Of a stretch of 64,000 bases of DNA, positions 1 to 10,765 are shown one piece after another. The translations under genes were made by a program, and so were the position numbers. The DNA is from Seongchinamella unica (GTDB lineage: Bacteria > Pseudomonadota > Gammaproteobacteria > Pseudomonadales > Halieaceae), in NCBI RefSeq assembly GCF_004354085.1, contig NZ_SMSE01000001.1, positions 481,335 to 545,334 on the forward strand, in the 5' to 3' direction. Below the pieces are notes generated by a model. It was not told where the DNA came from. It saw only the letters and a list, made by a program, of their open reading frames with translations, and searched no databases. The number at the start of each line of letters is the position of its first letter. Positions within the stretch are counted from its first letter, which is position 1.

Positions 1-622
1 CAATGGCAAAAGCCAGCTGCCCCTGCATGCGGTCTTCCAGGGTGAAGGCCATATTGTCACGCAGGTAATCGAAGCCGAACTCATTGTTGGTGCCGTAGAT
101 GATATCGGCACTGTAGGCATCCCGCTTCTGTTCGGCGGACTGGCCTGAACGAATAACACCGACAGAGATACCCAGAAACTCGTACAGCGGCCCCATCCAG
201 CTGGCATCCCGGGTCGCCAGGTAGTCGTTAACGGTGATCAGGTGTACGCCGTTACCGGTCAGGGCATTGAGATAGGCGGGCAGCGTGGCCACCAGCGTCT
301 TGCCTTCACCGGTGCGCATTTCAGCAATCTTGCCCTCGTGCAGGGCCATACCGCCGATCAACTGCACATCGAAGTGGCGCATGCCCAGCACTCGCTCACC
401 GGCTTCGCGGACCACGGCGAAGGCCTCGGGAAGAATGTCATCCAGCGACTTGCCCTCAGCCAGTTGCTGCTTGAACCCGGCGGTTTTGGCCGCCAGCTCT
501 TCGTCAGAGAGGGCCTTTGTTTCGTCTGCCAGGGCGTTGACCTTCTTCACCACCTTGCCCATGCGCTTCAGCTCCCGGTCATTGCGGGAACCAAAAATCA
601 TTTTCAGGAATTTGCTAATCAT
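1..622 (-). CDS. secA: SecA preprotein translocase ATPase, N-terminal part (cut by window edge)
   Basis: Motor ATPase that drives Sec-dependent export through SecYEG. The visible 207 residues begin [20 protein letters not shown], the usual SecA opening, and include the Walker A stretch MRTGEGKT near residue 104, followed by the VNDYLA motif of nucleotide-binding domain 1. The reading frame stays open to base 1, so the remaining three quarters of the protein lie outside. No strong ribosome binding site precedes the ATG at 620-622. The gene is the last of the lpxC-M23-secA group, a common gammaproteobacterial arrangement. Family assignment is secure from the N-terminal sequence; only the completeness of the gene is unknown. 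Confidence 0.97.
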   Translation of the reverse strand, partial: MISKFLKMIFGSRNDRELKRMGKVVKKVNALADETKALSDEELAAKTAGFKQQLAEGKSLDDILPEAFAVVREAGERVLGMRHFDVQLIGGMALHEGKIAEMRTGEGKTLVATLPAYLNALTGNGVHLITVNDYLATRDASWMGPLYEFLGISVGVIRSGQSAEQKRDAYSADIIYGTNNEFGFDYLRDNMAFTLEDRMQGQLAFAI

Positions 623-709
623 CAGCTGTTCTACTTGTCTCGAATACCGGGAAACCCACCGGCCGGTGCACGGCGGGCGGGGTCATCATAGTGGGATTTC
701 AGGGTGGCG

Positions 710-1639
710 TCAGCGCCGGGTGCGTCGCACGTAACTGGAGGGATCGACCGAGCGGCCGTGTTTAAACACTTCGTAATGAACGTGGGCACCCGTGGAGCGG
801 CCGGTGGACCCCATCAGGGCAATCGCCTGGCCCTTGCGGACCACATCCCCGGGCTTGACCAGAGATTCCTTGTTGTGGGAGTAGCGGGTGACAAAGCCGT
901 CACCGTGGGAGATTTCTACCATCTCCCCATAGCCCGACCGGCTACCGGTATAGGTCACCACACCGGAGGCCACTGCGATAACGTTAGTGCCTTCCTTGCC
1001 CGCGAAATCGATACCGTGGTGGAAAGCGGGCTTGCCGGTGAAGGGGTCGTTGCGTTTGCCGTAATAAGAGGAAATCCAGCCCTTCTCTATCGGCCGACCG
1101 GACAACCAGCTCTGCTCTTCCAGCTTGCGATTGGCGAGCAGGGTCTCGAGAATCTCCAGCTGCTGTTCCCGGTCGGTCAAACGGGCCTCAAACAGCCCCA
1201 GTTCGGCGCTCAGGTCCGCGGTATCGTATTCAACATTGAATTCAGCACCGATAGGCCCACCAATGGCCGGCGGCCGGCTGAAGTCGAATTCACCCTCTTC
1301 CAGGTCTGCCATGGCTGTCAGGTGCTGGCCAAGGGCGTCCAGGCGGGTCATCCGCGCCTGTAACTGGGCCAGGTTGAGTGTCATGGCCTGCATTTTGCGT
1401 TCAGCCTGGGTTTGCAGCTCCGCCAGTTCTTTCTGCTGCTGCTCCAGTTCGTCCTGCAGACTGTCCAGGGCCAAGCCGCGCATCGAGTTCGCTTCGCTTT
1501 CCTGCCCCAGCAGGTAGCCACCGGCCACCAGCCCCAGGGGTAAACCCAGGCAGCAGAGGGATAACAGGGCACGGGACCAACGCCCCAGTTCCACGGAGCG
1601 AGAGCCCCCGTGCTTGCGACTAATGAGAATAACTTTCAT
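710..1639 (-). CDS. Membrane-anchored M23 family metallopeptidase (LytM domain)
   Basis: A 309-residue inner-membrane protein, probably a periplasmic murein endopeptidase or a LytM regulator. One membrane segment lies at about residues 24-45, followed by a coiled coil at about 55-105 and again at 145-175. The C-terminal M23 domain (about 180-300) keeps the zinc ligands HxxxD (H207, D211) and HVH (H286, H288), plus H255, so it may be catalytically active rather than a degenerate activator. It lies between lpxC and secA, where Pseudomonas has a comparable M23 gene and enterics have secM. A gap of about 155 bases separates it from lpxC with no clear terminator. The precise substrate cannot be told from sequence. 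Confidence 0.9.
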   Translation of the reverse strand: MKVILISRKHGGSRSVELGRWSRALLSLCCLGLPLGLVAGGYLLGQESEANSMRGLALDSLQDELEQQQKELAELQTQAERKMQAMTLNLAQLQARMTRLDALGQHLTAMADLEEGEFDFSRPPAIGGPIGAEFNVEYDTADLSAELGLFEARLTDREQQLEILETLLANRKLEEQSWLSGRPIEKGWISSYYGKRNDPFTGKPAFHHGIDFAGKEGTNVIAVASGVVTYTGSRSGYGEMVEISHGDGFVTRYSHNKESLVKPGDVVRKGQAIALMGSTGRSTGAHVHYEVFKHGRSVDPSSYVRRTRR

Positions 1640-1794
1640 TTACGCGGACACGAGGCAAATCGGCCGAGCACTATGCCACAAAAGCCCCGCAATGGCCATG
1701 GACTATGGCATGGAGATGTGAACGGGTACCCAGAATGGGGATCCCGGTTTTCCAGCGGCAGTGAGCACCGGTTTCACCGGGCCAGGCACCGCCC

Positions 1795-2709
1795 CTAGGC
1801 AGCGGCGACCGGGCTCAGGGAATAGGAAATGGGTGCCGTCGCCTCGTCCTCGAAAGTAACCACTTCCCAGGCATCGGGCTGGGCGATGAGGGCGCGCAGG
1901 GACGCGTTATTGAGGGCGTGACCTGACTTGTAAGCGCGGAATTCACCAATCAGGCTGTTGCCCAGCAGGTACAGGTCGCCGATGGCATCCAGCACCTTGT
2001 GACGGACGAACTCATCGTCGTAGCGCAGCCCGTCCTGGTTGAGGATACGGTATTCATCCACCACGATGGCGTTATCCACGCTGCCGCCCCGGGCCAGGCC
2101 CTTGGAGCGGAGATATTCGATTTCGTGCATAAAGCCAAACGTGCGGGCCCGGCTGATTTCCTTGACAAACGAGGTGGAGGAGAAGTCCACGTCGGCATGG
2201 GCAGTGCGATCGCGAAAAACGGGGTGGTCAAAATCGATGGTAAAAGAGACTTTGAAGCCATCAAAGGGGAGGAAGCTGGCTACCTTGTCGCCATCCTCGA
2301 CCGTGACCTTGCGCTTGATGCGAATAAACTTCTTCGGCGCGTTCTGCTCCTCGATACCAGCGGACTGGATCAGGAACACGAACGGACCGGCACTGCCGTC
2401 CATGATCGGCACTTCCGGGGCACTGACATCCACGTAGGCGTTGTCGATCCCGAGACCAGCCATGGCTGCCATCAGGTGTTCCACCGTGGAGACACTGGCG
2501 CCGTTAGCGGACAGGCCGGTGGACAGGGTGGTATCGGCAACGTTATCGGCCCGACCGGGGATTTCCACCACCGGATCCAGGTCAACCCTGCGAAACACGA
2601 TACCGGTATTCACCGGCGCAGGCGCCAGCGTCAGGTAAACCTTGTCACCGGTGTGCAAGCCGACGCCTGTCGCCTTGATCGCATTTCTCAACGTACGCTG
2701 TCGAATCAT
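1795..2709 (-). CDS. lpxC: UDP-3-O-acyl-N-acetylglucosamine deacetylase LpxC
   Basis: Zinc amidase for the committed step of lipid A synthesis, removing acetate from UDP-3-O-acyl-GlcNAc in the cytoplasm. Length (304 aa) is normal. Zinc ligands are visible at H78 (in TVEHLM), H237 and D241 (HKVLDAIGD), with the general acid/base H264 (SGHALNN), each shifted by one from the E. coli numbering. The ATG at 2707-2709 opens [11 protein letters not shown], the conserved start. It follows ftsZ by about 75 bases and so sits at the distal end of the division cluster, as in Pseudomonas and E. coli. The C-terminal tail ends in Ala-Ala-Ala; in E. coli a hydrophobic C-terminus is the FtsH degradation signal, so similar control is plausible. 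Confidence 0.98.
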   Translation of the reverse strand: MIRQRTLRNAIKATGVGLHTGDKVYLTLAPAPVNTGIVFRRVDLDPVVEIPGRADNVADTTLSTGLSANGASVSTVEHLMAAMAGLGIDNAYVDVSAPEVPIMDGSAGPFVFLIQSAGIEEQNAPKKFIRIKRKVTVEDGDKVASFLPFDGFKVSFTIDFDHPVFRDRTAHADVDFSSTSFVKEISRARTFGFMHEIEYLRSKGLARGGSVDNAIVVDEYRILNQDGLRYDDEFVRHKVLDAIGDLYLLGNSLIGEFRAYKSGHALNNASLRALIAQPDAWEVVTFEDEATAPISYSLSPVAAA

Positions 2710-2783
2710 AATTACCCCAACCGTAGCCTTTTGCTGTCTAACGGCTGCCAGGCCGCCCCGGGACTTCTCCCGGCTGCGGCCTG

Positions 2784-3953
2784 CTAGTCAGCCTGTCGAC
2801 GCAGGAAAGCGGGAATATCGAAATACTCCTCATCTGCGTCTGCTGCGACAGCCGTATTCTGGACTCCTGCGGCGCGCTGCCTGCGCTGTACCGCGGGACG
2901 GTCCAGGTCCCGGTAATCCGGCGCCTCGTCGGTCTCCGTGGAGGCCGCCGCGGGCTTGGGCGCACTGTCTACCACCTGCAGCGGCGCTCTTGCCGCTTCC
3001 GTGCCCAGCCCGGTGGCAACCACGGTCACCTTGAGCTCGTCGGTCATATCAGGATCGATAACCGTACCGACTACCACTGTCGCTTCTTCGGATGCAAATT
3101 CCTCGATCGTGTCGCCAACTTCGGCGAACTCGCCAAGAGCGAGATCGAGGCCTGCGGTAATATTAACCAGTATTCCGCGCGCACCCTGTAAATCTATGTC
3201 ATCCAGGAGGGGGCTGTTTATTGCTCTTTCGGCGGCTTCCCGGGCGCGATTTTCGCCCTTGGAACTGCCTGTGCCCATCATCGCCATGCCCATTTCTGAC
3301 ATCACGGTTCGCACGTCGGCGAAATCCACGTTGATCATGCCAGGGCGGATAATCAGATCGGCGATCCCCTGAACTGCGCCCAACAATACATCATTTGCCT
3401 CCTTAAATGCATCGAGGAGACTGGTATTTTTACCGAGCACTTCGAGCAGTTTTTCATTGGGAATTGTGATCAAAGAGTCCACGTGCTGCTGCAGTTCAGC
3501 CACTCCTTCGTGGGCGATTTTCAGCCGCTTTTTACCCTCGAACGGGAACGGACGGGTAACCACGGCAACGGTCAGGATACCCAGTTCGCGGGCGACCTCC
3601 GCCACTACCGGGGCACCACCGGTGCCGGTACCGCCCCCCATGCCGGCGGTAATGAAGACCATATCCGCCCCGCGCAGGGAATCGGCGATGCGCTCGCGAT
3701 CCTCCATGGCGGCGGCGCGGCCGATTTCCGGGTTGGCGCCGGCGCCGAGACCCTTGGTAATGTCGCCGCCCAGTTGCAACACCGTCTTGGACTCGATGTC
3801 CGACAGCGCCTGGGCGTCGGTATTGGCGCAGATAAAATCCACGCCCTCTACCGAGTTGTCGATCATGTGTTTAACGGCGTTACCGCCGCCTCCGCCCACG
3901 CCGATCACTTTGATCACCGCGTTGGATGGTACGTTGTCTATCAGCTCAAACAT
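2784..3953 (-). CDS. ftsZ: Cell division GTPase FtsZ
   Basis: Tubulin homologue that polymerises into the Z-ring. With the start chosen here it has 389 residues. The GTP-binding signature GGGTGTG is at residues 106-112 and the catalytic T7 loop NVDFADV at 208-214. The C-terminal peptide [15 protein letters not shown] is the docking site for FtsA and other tethers, joined by a variable linker from about residue 318. An in-frame upstream codon would add 13 residues, but the ATG at 3951-3953 begins the conserved MFELIDN and is preceded by AGGGGAG at proper spacing. It follows ftsA by about 50 bases and precedes lpxC. Confidence 0.98.
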   Translation of the reverse strand: MFELIDNVPSNAVIKVIGVGGGGGNAVKHMIDNSVEGVDFICANTDAQALSDIESKTVLQLGGDITKGLGAGANPEIGRAAAMEDRERIADSLRGADMVFITAGMGGGTGTGGAPVVAEVARELGILTVAVVTRPFPFEGKKRLKIAHEGVAELQQHVDSLITIPNEKLLEVLGKNTSLLDAFKEANDVLLGAVQGIADLIIRPGMINVDFADVRTVMSEMGMAMMGTGSSKGENRAREAAERAINSPLLDDIDLQGARGILVNITAGLDLALGEFAEVGDTIEEFASEEATVVVGTVIDPDMTDELKVTVVATGLGTEAARAPLQVVDSAPKPAAASTETDEAPDYRDLDRPAVQRRQRAAGVQNTAVAADADEEYFDIPAFLRRQAD

Positions 3954-4005
3954 GGTTTTTCTCCCCTTTATTGAAAAGCCGCACTCTCGCACGGCGGTCT
4001 ACCGC

Positions 4006-5244
4006 TTAAAAATTGCTTGCCAGCCACGCCTTTGCCCGGCTGATCCAGCTCTCGCCTGAACCACCGGCGCGAGCGGGGCCTGCGCCCCCCTCTTCCAGGT
4101 GGTCCACGCCGTACTGCAACAGGCCCACGCTGGTGGCGTAGATCGGGTTGCGCACAATATCGTTCAGGCCCTGCACGGTCTGGGGGTAACCCACCCGTAC
4201 CGGCATGTGAAAAATTTCTTCCGCCAGTTCAACCACCCCCTCCATCTTCGAGGTGCCCCCGGTGAGCACGATGCCCGCCGGCACCATGTCCTCGAATCCG
4301 GAGCGGCGCAGTTCCGCCTGCACCAGGGTGAACAGCTCGTCGTAGCGCGGCTCCACCACCTCCGCTAGCGATTGCCGGGACAGGTCCCGTGGCGGCCGGT
4401 CACCCACGCTGGGCACCTTGATGGTTTCATCGGCGCCGGCCAGCTGGGTCAGGGCACAGGCATACTTGATCTTGATTTCCTCGGCGTGCTGGGTCGGCGT
4501 GCGCAGGGCCATGGCGATATCATTGGTGACCTGGTCGCCGGCGATGGGAATGACGCCGGTATGACGGATGGAGCCCTCGGTAAAGATGGCGATGTCGGTT
4601 GTGCCACCGCCGATATCCACCAGGCAAACCCCGAGCTCGCGCTCGTCCTCGGTGAGAATGGAGTAGCTGGAGGCCAGCTGTTCGAGGATGATCTCTTCCA
4701 CGTCCAGGCCGCAGCGGCGGATGCATTTCTCGATATTCTGGGCCGCGTTAACGGCACAGGTCACCAGGTGCACCTTGGCTTCCAGACGCACGCCGGACAT
4801 ACCCAGCGGCTCCTTGATGCCCTCCTGGTTATCGATCACGTATTCCTGGGGCAGGATGTGCAGCACCTTCTGGTCGGCGGGAATGGCCACCGCCTGGGCG
4901 GCGTCAATCACCCGCTCGAGGTCGGCGCTGAACACTTCCTTGTCCTTGATCGCGACGATGCCGTGGGAATTCAGGCTGCGAATATGGCTGCCGGCGATAC
5001 CCACGTAGACCGAGTGGATCTGGCAGCCGGCCATCAACTCCGCTTCCTCCACCGCCCGCTGGATGGACTGCACGGTGGACTCGATATTGACCACTACCCC
5101 TTTCTTCATACCCTTGGAGGGATTGGAACCGATGCCGACTATCTCGATGTCCCCATCCATGCCGATCTCGCCGACAATCGCCACCACCTTGGAGGTGCCG
5201 ATGTCGAGACCGACGATCATTCTCTTGTCCTGCACGCTGCCCAT
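4006..5244 (-). CDS. ftsA: Cell division protein FtsA, actin-like membrane tether
   Basis: Actin-family ATPase that anchors FtsZ to the membrane and recruits late division proteins. The 412-residue form starts MGSVQDKRMIVGLDIGTSKV, with the phosphate-1 loop GLDIGTSK. The phosphate-2 motif VDIGGGTTDIA is present in the second half. The C-terminus ESWISRAKAWLASNF is the amphipathic membrane-targeting helix. The ATG at 5242-5244 is preferred over a codon 14 residues upstream because AGGGGAG precedes it and because Pseudomonas FtsA starts equivalently. The gap to ftsQ is 13 bases, implying cotranscription. Confidence 0.97.
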   Translation of the reverse strand: MGSVQDKRMIVGLDIGTSKVVAIVGEIGMDGDIEIVGIGSNPSKGMKKGVVVNIESTVQSIQRAVEEAELMAGCQIHSVYVGIAGSHIRSLNSHGIVAIKDKEVFSADLERVIDAAQAVAIPADQKVLHILPQEYVIDNQEGIKEPLGMSGVRLEAKVHLVTCAVNAAQNIEKCIRRCGLDVEEIILEQLASSYSILTEDERELGVCLVDIGGGTTDIAIFTEGSIRHTGVIPIAGDQVTNDIAMALRTPTQHAEEIKIKYACALTQLAGADETIKVPSVGDRPPRDLSRQSLAEVVEPRYDELFTLVQAELRRSGFEDMVPAGIVLTGGTSKMEGVVELAEEIFHMPVRVGYPQTVQGLNDIVRNPIYATSVGLLQYGVDHLEEGGAGPARAGGSGESWISRAKAWLASNF

Positions 5245-5257
5245 GGCAGTGTCTCCC

Positions 5258-6175
5258 CTACGCCTTATCATTCTTGCCTGTTGCATCCATCTCTTCGGCG
5301 ACCGGTTTGAAGGCCACCGCTACCCCGCTCTCGTAGCGCAGGTCTATGCTCTGTACCGACTCTATCTGCGTCGCCAGGTCCGCCCGGTAAACGGCCTTGA
5401 ACCTTTTCATCCGCTCCAGAAAATCGACCCCGCCGATTTTGAGCAACTGGCCACCACTGAGCGTGGCCGTCATCTGCCCACGGTCATCCACCGTCAGCGC
5501 CGAGAGACTCAGGCCCATCGGTTTCAGCAGGTCCAGCAGTCGCTGGTAATTGCGCATCAGCGCGGGGGCCTGTCCCTCCGGACCTGACAGCACCGGCAGC
5601 GATTGCCAGGCCTTGCGCTGGCTGGGCCGGAATACCTCGCCCTCATGATTGAGGAAGCCCTGCTCACCCCAGCGGGCTATGGGCAGCTGTTCAACGACAT
5701 GTATTTCCAGCGCGTTGGGCCAGACCCGCCTCACGGACGCTTCATGGATCCACGGCAGGGCCTCCAGCTGCTGCTGCACTTTGACCAGGTCCGCGCCCAG
5801 GAATCCTCCGGCAAGGGCCGGGTAAACCATGTCCTGCACGGCTGCCGTCTGGGTATGCTCCAGTTCCCCGGAGACGGTAATCCTCTCTACCGGAATACTC
5901 TGCAAGGTGATGTAGGCCTGCAGCGCGGCAATCGATACCACCCCGACGCCGAGCAACACCAGTAGCCGATTAAACCAGCGGAAACTGCGCGGCTGTTTTT
6001 CGGCCTGCCTGTCGACCGCGGTGCGGGTTGCACCCTTGGCAGCAGCATTGCGCTGGCGCTTGGCTACCGCCGGAGATTCATGCCTGGCGGCCGCGGCCCG
6101 GCGCTTGCGCCTGGTCGGCGCCGGTTTGGTGCCATGGCGGATGCGCAACTGGGGCAGTTTGATCGCGACGCCCAT
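5258..6175 (-). CDS. ftsQ: Cell division protein FtsQ with long basic cytoplasmic arm
   Basis: Bitopic divisome protein linking FtsBL to the rest of the septal machinery. It has 305 residues: an unusually long, Arg/Lys/Ala-rich cytoplasmic arm (about residues 1-68), a membrane segment at about 70-90, then a POTRA domain beginning IPVERITVSGELEH and the beta domain containing RRVWPNALEIHVVEQLPIAR. E. coli FtsQ has a cytoplasmic arm of only about two dozen residues, so the arm here is distinctive, though long arms are also seen in pseudomonads. The start overlaps the ddlB stop as TGATG. Confidence 0.95.
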   Translation of the reverse strand: MGVAIKLPQLRIRHGTKPAPTRRKRRAAAARHESPAVAKRQRNAAAKGATRTAVDRQAEKQPRSFRWFNRLLVLLGVGVVSIAALQAYITLQSIPVERITVSGELEHTQTAAVQDMVYPALAGGFLGADLVKVQQQLEALPWIHEASVRRVWPNALEIHVVEQLPIARWGEQGFLNHEGEVFRPSQRKAWQSLPVLSGPEGQAPALMRNYQRLLDLLKPMGLSLSALTVDDRGQMTATLSGGQLLKIGGVDFLERMKRFKAVYRADLATQIESVQSIDLRYESGVAVAFKPVAEEMDATGKNDKA

Positions 6176-7098
6176 CAGCCCTGCGCCTCCCAGGCCAGCT
6201 GCAGAATCCGTTCAACCAGAGCCGGCACATCCATTCCCGCCTGGCGCGCTGCCATCGGCACCAGGCTATGGGAGGTCATGCCCGGAATGGTGTTGACCTC
6301 CAGCACATAAAAGCGGCCATCCTGGTCGCGCATGGTGTCGACGCGACCCCAGCCCTCGCAGCCCAGTGAACGAAACGCCGCCAGGGCCAGTTCACCGACC
6401 TGCCGCTCTTCGGCCTCATTGAGACCGCTGGGGCAGTGGTAACGGGTGTCATCGGACAGGTACTTGGCTTCGTAGTCGTAAAACTCGTTATCAGTCTCCA
6501 TCCTGATGGAAGGCAGGGCCTCGTCGCCGAGAATCCCCACGGTGTACTCGGGGCCATCGATAAATTTTTCCGCCAGTACACCACCGCTGTAACCCGCAGC
6601 ACGTTGGTAGGCATCACGAAGTTCGCCGGCGTCGGCGGCGGGCGTCATGCCCAGCGAAGACCCCTCGCAGGCGGGCTTGACGAACACTTTGCCCAGGCTG
6701 TCTATCACGCCCTGCCAGTCGGTATCCTCGCTCAGCATGGCGAAGCCGCCGGTCGCGATTCCCACCCCCTGCCACAACTGTTTGCTGCGCCGCTTGTCCA
6801 TGGCCAGCGCCGACCCCAACACGCCGGAGCCGGTATAGGCAATCCCCAGTGCCTCGAGCGCACCCTGCATGGTGCCATCCTCGCCACCGGGCCCGTGTAA
6901 GGCGTTGAAGACGAAACCGATGCCATCGAGTTGCGCCATCCAGTCCGGGTCTGCCGGGTCTACCTCGCGCACCTTGTAGCCACGGGCCTGCAAGGCGTCG
7001 GAGACTGTCCGACCACTTTGCAGGGAAACCTCGCGCTCGGCGGAAGTACCACCGAGTAGCACGGCGATAGTCATCTGCTTGAGCTCTTCAACGCTCAT
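6175..7098 (-). CDS. ddlB: D-alanine--D-alanine ligase
   Basis: ATP-grasp ligase producing D-Ala-D-Ala for peptidoglycan precursors. The 307-residue protein shows the N-terminal [13 protein letters not shown] motif, the LHGPGGEDG loop, [13 protein letters not shown], and the C-terminal [13 protein letters not shown] active-site segment. Its position between murC and ftsQ is characteristic of ddlB. The ATG at 7096-7098 overlaps the murC stop as ATGA, favouring translational coupling; a second Met eight residues in would start just before the conserved core but lacks the coupling. Confidence 0.97.
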   Translation of the reverse strand: MSVEELKQMTIAVLLGGTSAEREVSLQSGRTVSDALQARGYKVREVDPADPDWMAQLDGIGFVFNALHGPGGEDGTMQGALEALGIAYTGSGVLGSALAMDKRRSKQLWQGVGIATGGFAMLSEDTDWQGVIDSLGKVFVKPACEGSSLGMTPAADAGELRDAYQRAAGYSGGVLAEKFIDGPEYTVGILGDEALPSIRMETDNEFYDYEAKYLSDDTRYHCPSGLNEAEERQVGELALAAFRSLGCEGWGRVDTMRDQDGRFYVLEVNTIPGMTSHSLVPMAARQAGMDVPALVERILQLAWEAQG

Positions 7099-8531
7099 GA
7101 CACGCCTCCCGGTTGGTCATCCGCCTGCGCCAGTTCCCGCGCCAGCGCGCCGATGTTGCCCGCCCCCTGGGTAATGACCACGTCCCCGTCCTGTACCACC
7201 GAGGCAAGTATCTGCCGCACGTCTTCAGTGCGCTCGGCGAAAATCGGTTCCAGCTGGCCACGCTGGCGAATGCTCCGGGTGAGACTGCGGCTGTCAGCCC
7301 CCGGAATAGGCTCTTCACCCGCGGCATAGACATCCAGCAGTACCAGCACATCGCAGCGGGAGAGCACGGCGACAAAATCCTCGTAAAGATCGCGCGTCCG
7401 CGAATAACGATGGGGCTGATAGACCATCACCACCCGCCGCTCCGGCCAGGCCTGGCGGGCTGAATCCAGAGTCGCCGCCACCTCCGTCGGATGGTGGCCA
7501 TAGTCGTCCACCAGCAGCGCCGATCCGGCGGGCACAGACAGCTCGCCCATGCGGGTAAAGCGCCGTCCCACACCCTTGAAACCGGCGAGTCCGGCCTGGA
7601 TGGCGGCATCCTCAAGCCCCTCATCACAGGCGACTGCCACGGCGGCAGTGGCGTTCAGCACATTGTGCTCGCCAGGCATGTTCAGGCTGATGCCAAGTGG
7701 CTCACCGGCCGGCCTGTGGACAACAAATTCGGTCGTCAGGCCCTTGCGCTGCATAGCGCTGATGCGAAAGTCCGCATCTTCGGCAAAGCCGTAGGTGATC
7801 ACCTGGCGACTGACTTCCGGCAGTAACTCGCGGATGACCGGGTCATCCACACAGAGCACCGCCACACCGTAAAACGGCAGGTTATGCAGGAACTCGATAA
7901 ACGTACGGCGCAGGACCGCAAAGTCCCCGCCATAGGTGTCCATGTGATCCGCCTCGATATTGGTGACCACGGTCACCATGGGCTGCAAATGCAGGAAGGA
8001 GGCGTCGCTTTCGTCCGCCTCGGCCACCAGAAAACGGCTGGCGCCCAGTTGCGCATTACTGCCCACACTGTTGACCAGTCCCCCGATCACAAAGGTGGGG
8101 TCCAGCCCCGCCTCGCCAAACACGTTGGCGATGAGACTGGTCGTGGTTGTTTTGCCGTGAGTGCCCGCAACCGCAATGCCGTGACGATAACGCATCAGTT
8201 CGGCCAGCATTTCGGCCCTTGGCACCACCGGAATTCTCGCCTCCCGGGCGGCCTCCACTTCCGGATTGCTTTCGTCCACCGCGCTGGAGCTGACCACCAC
8301 ATCGGCGGCGCCGACATTTTCCCGACGGTGACCGATAAACACTTCCACGCCCCTGTCGCGCAGGCGGGCGGTTACCGGACTGTCGCGCAGATCAGAGCCC
8401 GTCACCTGATAGCCGAGATTGACCAGCACCTCGGCGATACCACTCATACCGGTGCCGCCCACGCCGATCATGTGAATCCGCCTGACGCGGCGCATCTCCG
8501 GGACGGTGTAGACATTTTTGTCAAGCTGCAT
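7095..8531 (-). CDS. murC: UDP-N-acetylmuramate--L-alanine ligase MurC
   Basis: Cytoplasmic Mur ligase adding the first peptide residue to UDP-MurNAc. It has 478 residues in the form given. The UDP-binding loop GVGGTGMSG lies at about residues 23-31 and the ATP P-loop GTHGKTTTT at 123-131. An in-frame ATG seven residues upstream exists, but the ATG at 8529-8531 has GGAGG nine bases ahead and gives the expected N-terminus just before EMRRVRRIH. This start overlaps the end of murG by 11 bases. ddlB follows with an ATGA overlap. Confidence 0.97.
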   Translation of the reverse strand: MQLDKNVYTVPEMRRVRRIHMIGVGGTGMSGIAEVLVNLGYQVTGSDLRDSPVTARLRDRGVEVFIGHRRENVGAADVVVSSSAVDESNPEVEAAREARIPVVPRAEMLAELMRYRHGIAVAGTHGKTTTTSLIANVFGEAGLDPTFVIGGLVNSVGSNAQLGASRFLVAEADESDASFLHLQPMVTVVTNIEADHMDTYGGDFAVLRRTFIEFLHNLPFYGVAVLCVDDPVIRELLPEVSRQVITYGFAEDADFRISAMQRKGLTTEFVVHRPAGEPLGISLNMPGEHNVLNATAAVAVACDEGLEDAAIQAGLAGFKGVGRRFTRMGELSVPAGSALLVDDYGHHPTEVAATLDSARQAWPERRVVMVYQPHRYSRTRDLYEDFVAVLSRCDVLVLLDVYAAGEEPIPGADSRSLTRSIRQRGQLEPIFAERTEDVRQILASVVQDGDVVITQGAGNIGALARELAQADDQPGGVS

Positions 8532-9627
8532 CGACCAGCGCCTCCACGTCATCCGCCACCTGACTGGCCGCTTCCGGCGTTGCCGCCTTGCGCGCCGCTT
8601 CCGCCATGGTGCGCAGGCGCCCGGGGTATTCCATATAGGCCCGCAGGGCGATCAGCAGCGCGTCTTCTGTCATGTCGCTCTGGCGCAGCAGGATCGCGCC
8701 GCCCTGGTCCGCCAGCGCGTGAGCGTTGGCGGTCTGGTGGTCATCAATGGCGTGCGGCAGGGGCACCAGGATGGCAGGCCGGCCCATGATTGCCAGCTCG
8801 GAGACGGTCAGGGCACCGGCGCGACAAATCACCAGGTCGGCCCAGGCATACGCAGCCGCCATGTCTTCTATAAATGGCACCGCCCTGACCGTGTCGGACA
8901 GCAGATCTCCGTATTGCTGGGTCACCGCTGTGGCATGACTCTCTCCGGTCTGGTGCCAGACCTCAACCGGGTCCTGGCGACGACCGCGCAGCAGGCGCCG
9001 GACAACACCGGGCATGACGTCGTTGATGGGTTTGGCGCCCAGGCTACCGCCCAGCACCAGCAGGCGCAGCGGCCGCTCCCCGTCGTAGTCGTAATTGAGG
9101 GATTGGGCAGACTCAATTAACTCCGCTCGCACGGGATTACCCAGCACCTCGTATTCCACATCGCCGCGAAAGGCGCCGGGGAATCCTGCTATCACCACCC
9201 GCGCCAGGGGGGCCAGCATACGATTGGTGGTCCCGGCCACCGCATTCTGCTCGTGAATCAGCAGTGGCCGGCGCCATATCCAGGCCGCAACGCCCGCCGG
9301 TCCGGCAACATAGCCGCCCATACCCACCACACAGCGGGGCATGGTTCTCAGCACCAGCCACAGGGCCTGCAGGGAAGCCAGCGCCAGCATGAACAGGCCC
9401 TGCAGACGATCGCCCAGGCCCTTGCCGCGAACACCGCGCACGGAAAGGTAGTGAATCGGGAAGCCCGCTGCCGGCACCACCCGGTGCTCCAGGCCGCGGC
9501 GGGTTCCCACCCATTCCACCCGGTAACCGCGCTGGCGCAAGGTTTCTGCCACCGCCAACGCAGGATAGACATGCCCCCCGGTGCCCCCGGCCATGACCAG
9601 GATCCTGCCTTTCGATTTACTGTTCAC
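8521..9627 (-). CDS. murG: Undecaprenyl-PP-MurNAc-pentapeptide GlcNAc transferase MurG (GTG start)
   Basis: Peripheral membrane glycosyltransferase that converts lipid I to lipid II. The 368 residues include the [11 protein letters not shown] donor loop with H19, [20 protein letters not shown], and the C-terminal [10 protein letters not shown] segment that binds UDP-GlcNAc. A GTG 18 bases upstream is in frame, but the GTG at 9625-9627 is directly preceded by AGGGAGG at optimal spacing, so it is taken as the start. It overlaps the end of ftsW by 11 bases, consistent with coupled translation. Confidence 0.97.
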   Translation of the reverse strand: MNSKSKGRILVMAGGTGGHVYPALAVAETLRQRGYRVEWVGTRRGLEHRVVPAAGFPIHYLSVRGVRGKGLGDRLQGLFMLALASLQALWLVLRTMPRCVVGMGGYVAGPAGVAAWIWRRPLLIHEQNAVAGTTNRMLAPLARVVIAGFPGAFRGDVEYEVLGNPVRAELIESAQSLNYDYDGERPLRLLVLGGSLGAKPINDVMPGVVRRLLRGRRQDPVEVWHQTGESHATAVTQQYGDLLSDTVRAVPFIEDMAAAYAWADLVICRAGALTVSELAIMGRPAILVPLPHAIDDHQTANAHALADQGGAILLRQSDMTEDALLIALRAYMEYPGRLRTMAEAARKAATPEAASQVADDVEALVDAA

Positions 9628-10765
9628 GTCGCCCTCCCTGACCACGCACCTGCTGGCCCACCCGCAGTATCAGCGCCAGCATCACGCAACTGACAATAAG
9701 ACTGGTACCGCCGTAACTCACGAAGGGCAGGGTCAGTCCCTTGGTCGGCAACAGACCCGAACTCACCCCCATGTTGACGAAGGCCTGGCCGGAAAATACC
9801 AGCGCCACGCCGTAACACAGGTATGCCCCAAAGGGATAACTGGCCAACTGGGCGGCGCGACCGGTCCACAGGATGCGCCCGATCAGGGCCGCATACAGCA
9901 GGATCAGGACCAGCGCGCCGATGAAACCGGTTTCCTCTGCCCAGATGGAAAACACAAAGTCGGTGTGTGCCTCGGGCAGGTAAAACAGTTTTTGTACACT
10001 GTTGCCCAGCCCCACGCCGAACCACTCCCCACGGCCGAAGGCGATCAGCGACTGGGTCAACTGGAACCCGGTGTCATAGGGGTCTGCCCAGGGATCGGTA
10101 TAGGCCGTCAGTCGCTGGACCCGGTAAGGCTCGCTCACCACCAGCACCAGCAACGCAGCCAGGGCGCCAGCCAGCACCAGCAGAAAATGCCCCAGCTTGA
10201 CTCCGGCAAGAAACAGCATGCCAAAGGCACTGCCGGCCACAATGACGGTCGCCCCGAAATCGGGCTCCACCATCAGTAACAGGGTGGCGGCGAACAACAC
10301 CGCCATGGGCTTGATAAAGCCCTGCCACTGGTTGCGCACTTCGTGTTCCCTGCGCACCATATAACCGGCCAGGTAAATGATCATCGCCAGCTTGGCAAAC
10401 TCCGAAGGCTGCAGCGTGAAGGGTCCCAGCGGCAGCCAGCGCTGGCTGCCGTTCACCTCGCGGCCAATTCCCGGTATCAGCACCAGGATCAACATGGCCA
10501 GGGCGACGAATAACCACACCCAACCGGTTTCCTCCCAGAACTCCAGAGGAATCCGGTATACCACCAGCGCCGCGACCAGTGCTGCTGCCATATAGATCAG
10601 GTGCCGCACAGCGTGAAAGCTGGTGCTGTTGTAGTTGATCTCGGCGTACTCGATGGACGCAGAACTGATGGCGACCAATCCGATCAGCACAAGGGCAACA
10701 CTCAGTCCCAGCAGGGCCGGATCGGGCAATGTCGCCGTCACCGGGGCGGCAGTAGCGCGGCTCAT
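9617..10765 (-). CDS. ftsW: Septal peptidoglycan polymerase FtsW
   Basis: SEDS-family glycosyltransferase that polymerises septal peptidoglycan with FtsI. The 382 residues are largely hydrophobic with about ten membrane segments; GIGREVNGSQRWL and the C-terminal LPTKGLTLPFVSYGGTSL block are SEDS signatures. An open frame continues 56 residues upstream inside murD, but the ATG at 10763-10765 has GGGAGGT upstream and overlaps the murD stop as ATGA, so it is the real start. The neighbour order murD-ftsW-murG distinguishes it from RodA. Confidence 0.97.
   Translation of the reverse strand: MSRATAAPVTATLPDPALLGLSVALVLIGLVAISSASIEYAEINYNSTSFHAVRHLIYMAAALVAALVVYRIPLEFWEETGWVWLFVALAMLILVLIPGIGREVNGSQRWLPLGPFTLQPSEFAKLAMIIYLAGYMVRREHEVRNQWQGFIKPMAVLFAATLLLMVEPDFGATVIVAGSAFGMLFLAGVKLGHFLLVLAGALAALLVLVVSEPYRVQRLTAYTDPWADPYDTGFQLTQSLIAFGRGEWFGVGLGNSVQKLFYLPEAHTDFVFSIWAEETGFIGALVLILLYAALIGRILWTGRAAQLASYPFGAYLCYGVALVFSGQAFVNMGVSSGLLPTKGLTLPFVSYGGTSLIVSCVMLALILRVGQQVRGQGGRREQ

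Noticed and set aside
4372-5310. Long plus-strand open frame of about 310 codons opposite ftsA
   Set aside because: It is the antisense of a conserved gene, is His/Gly/Asp-rich without motifs, and arises from high GC codon bias.
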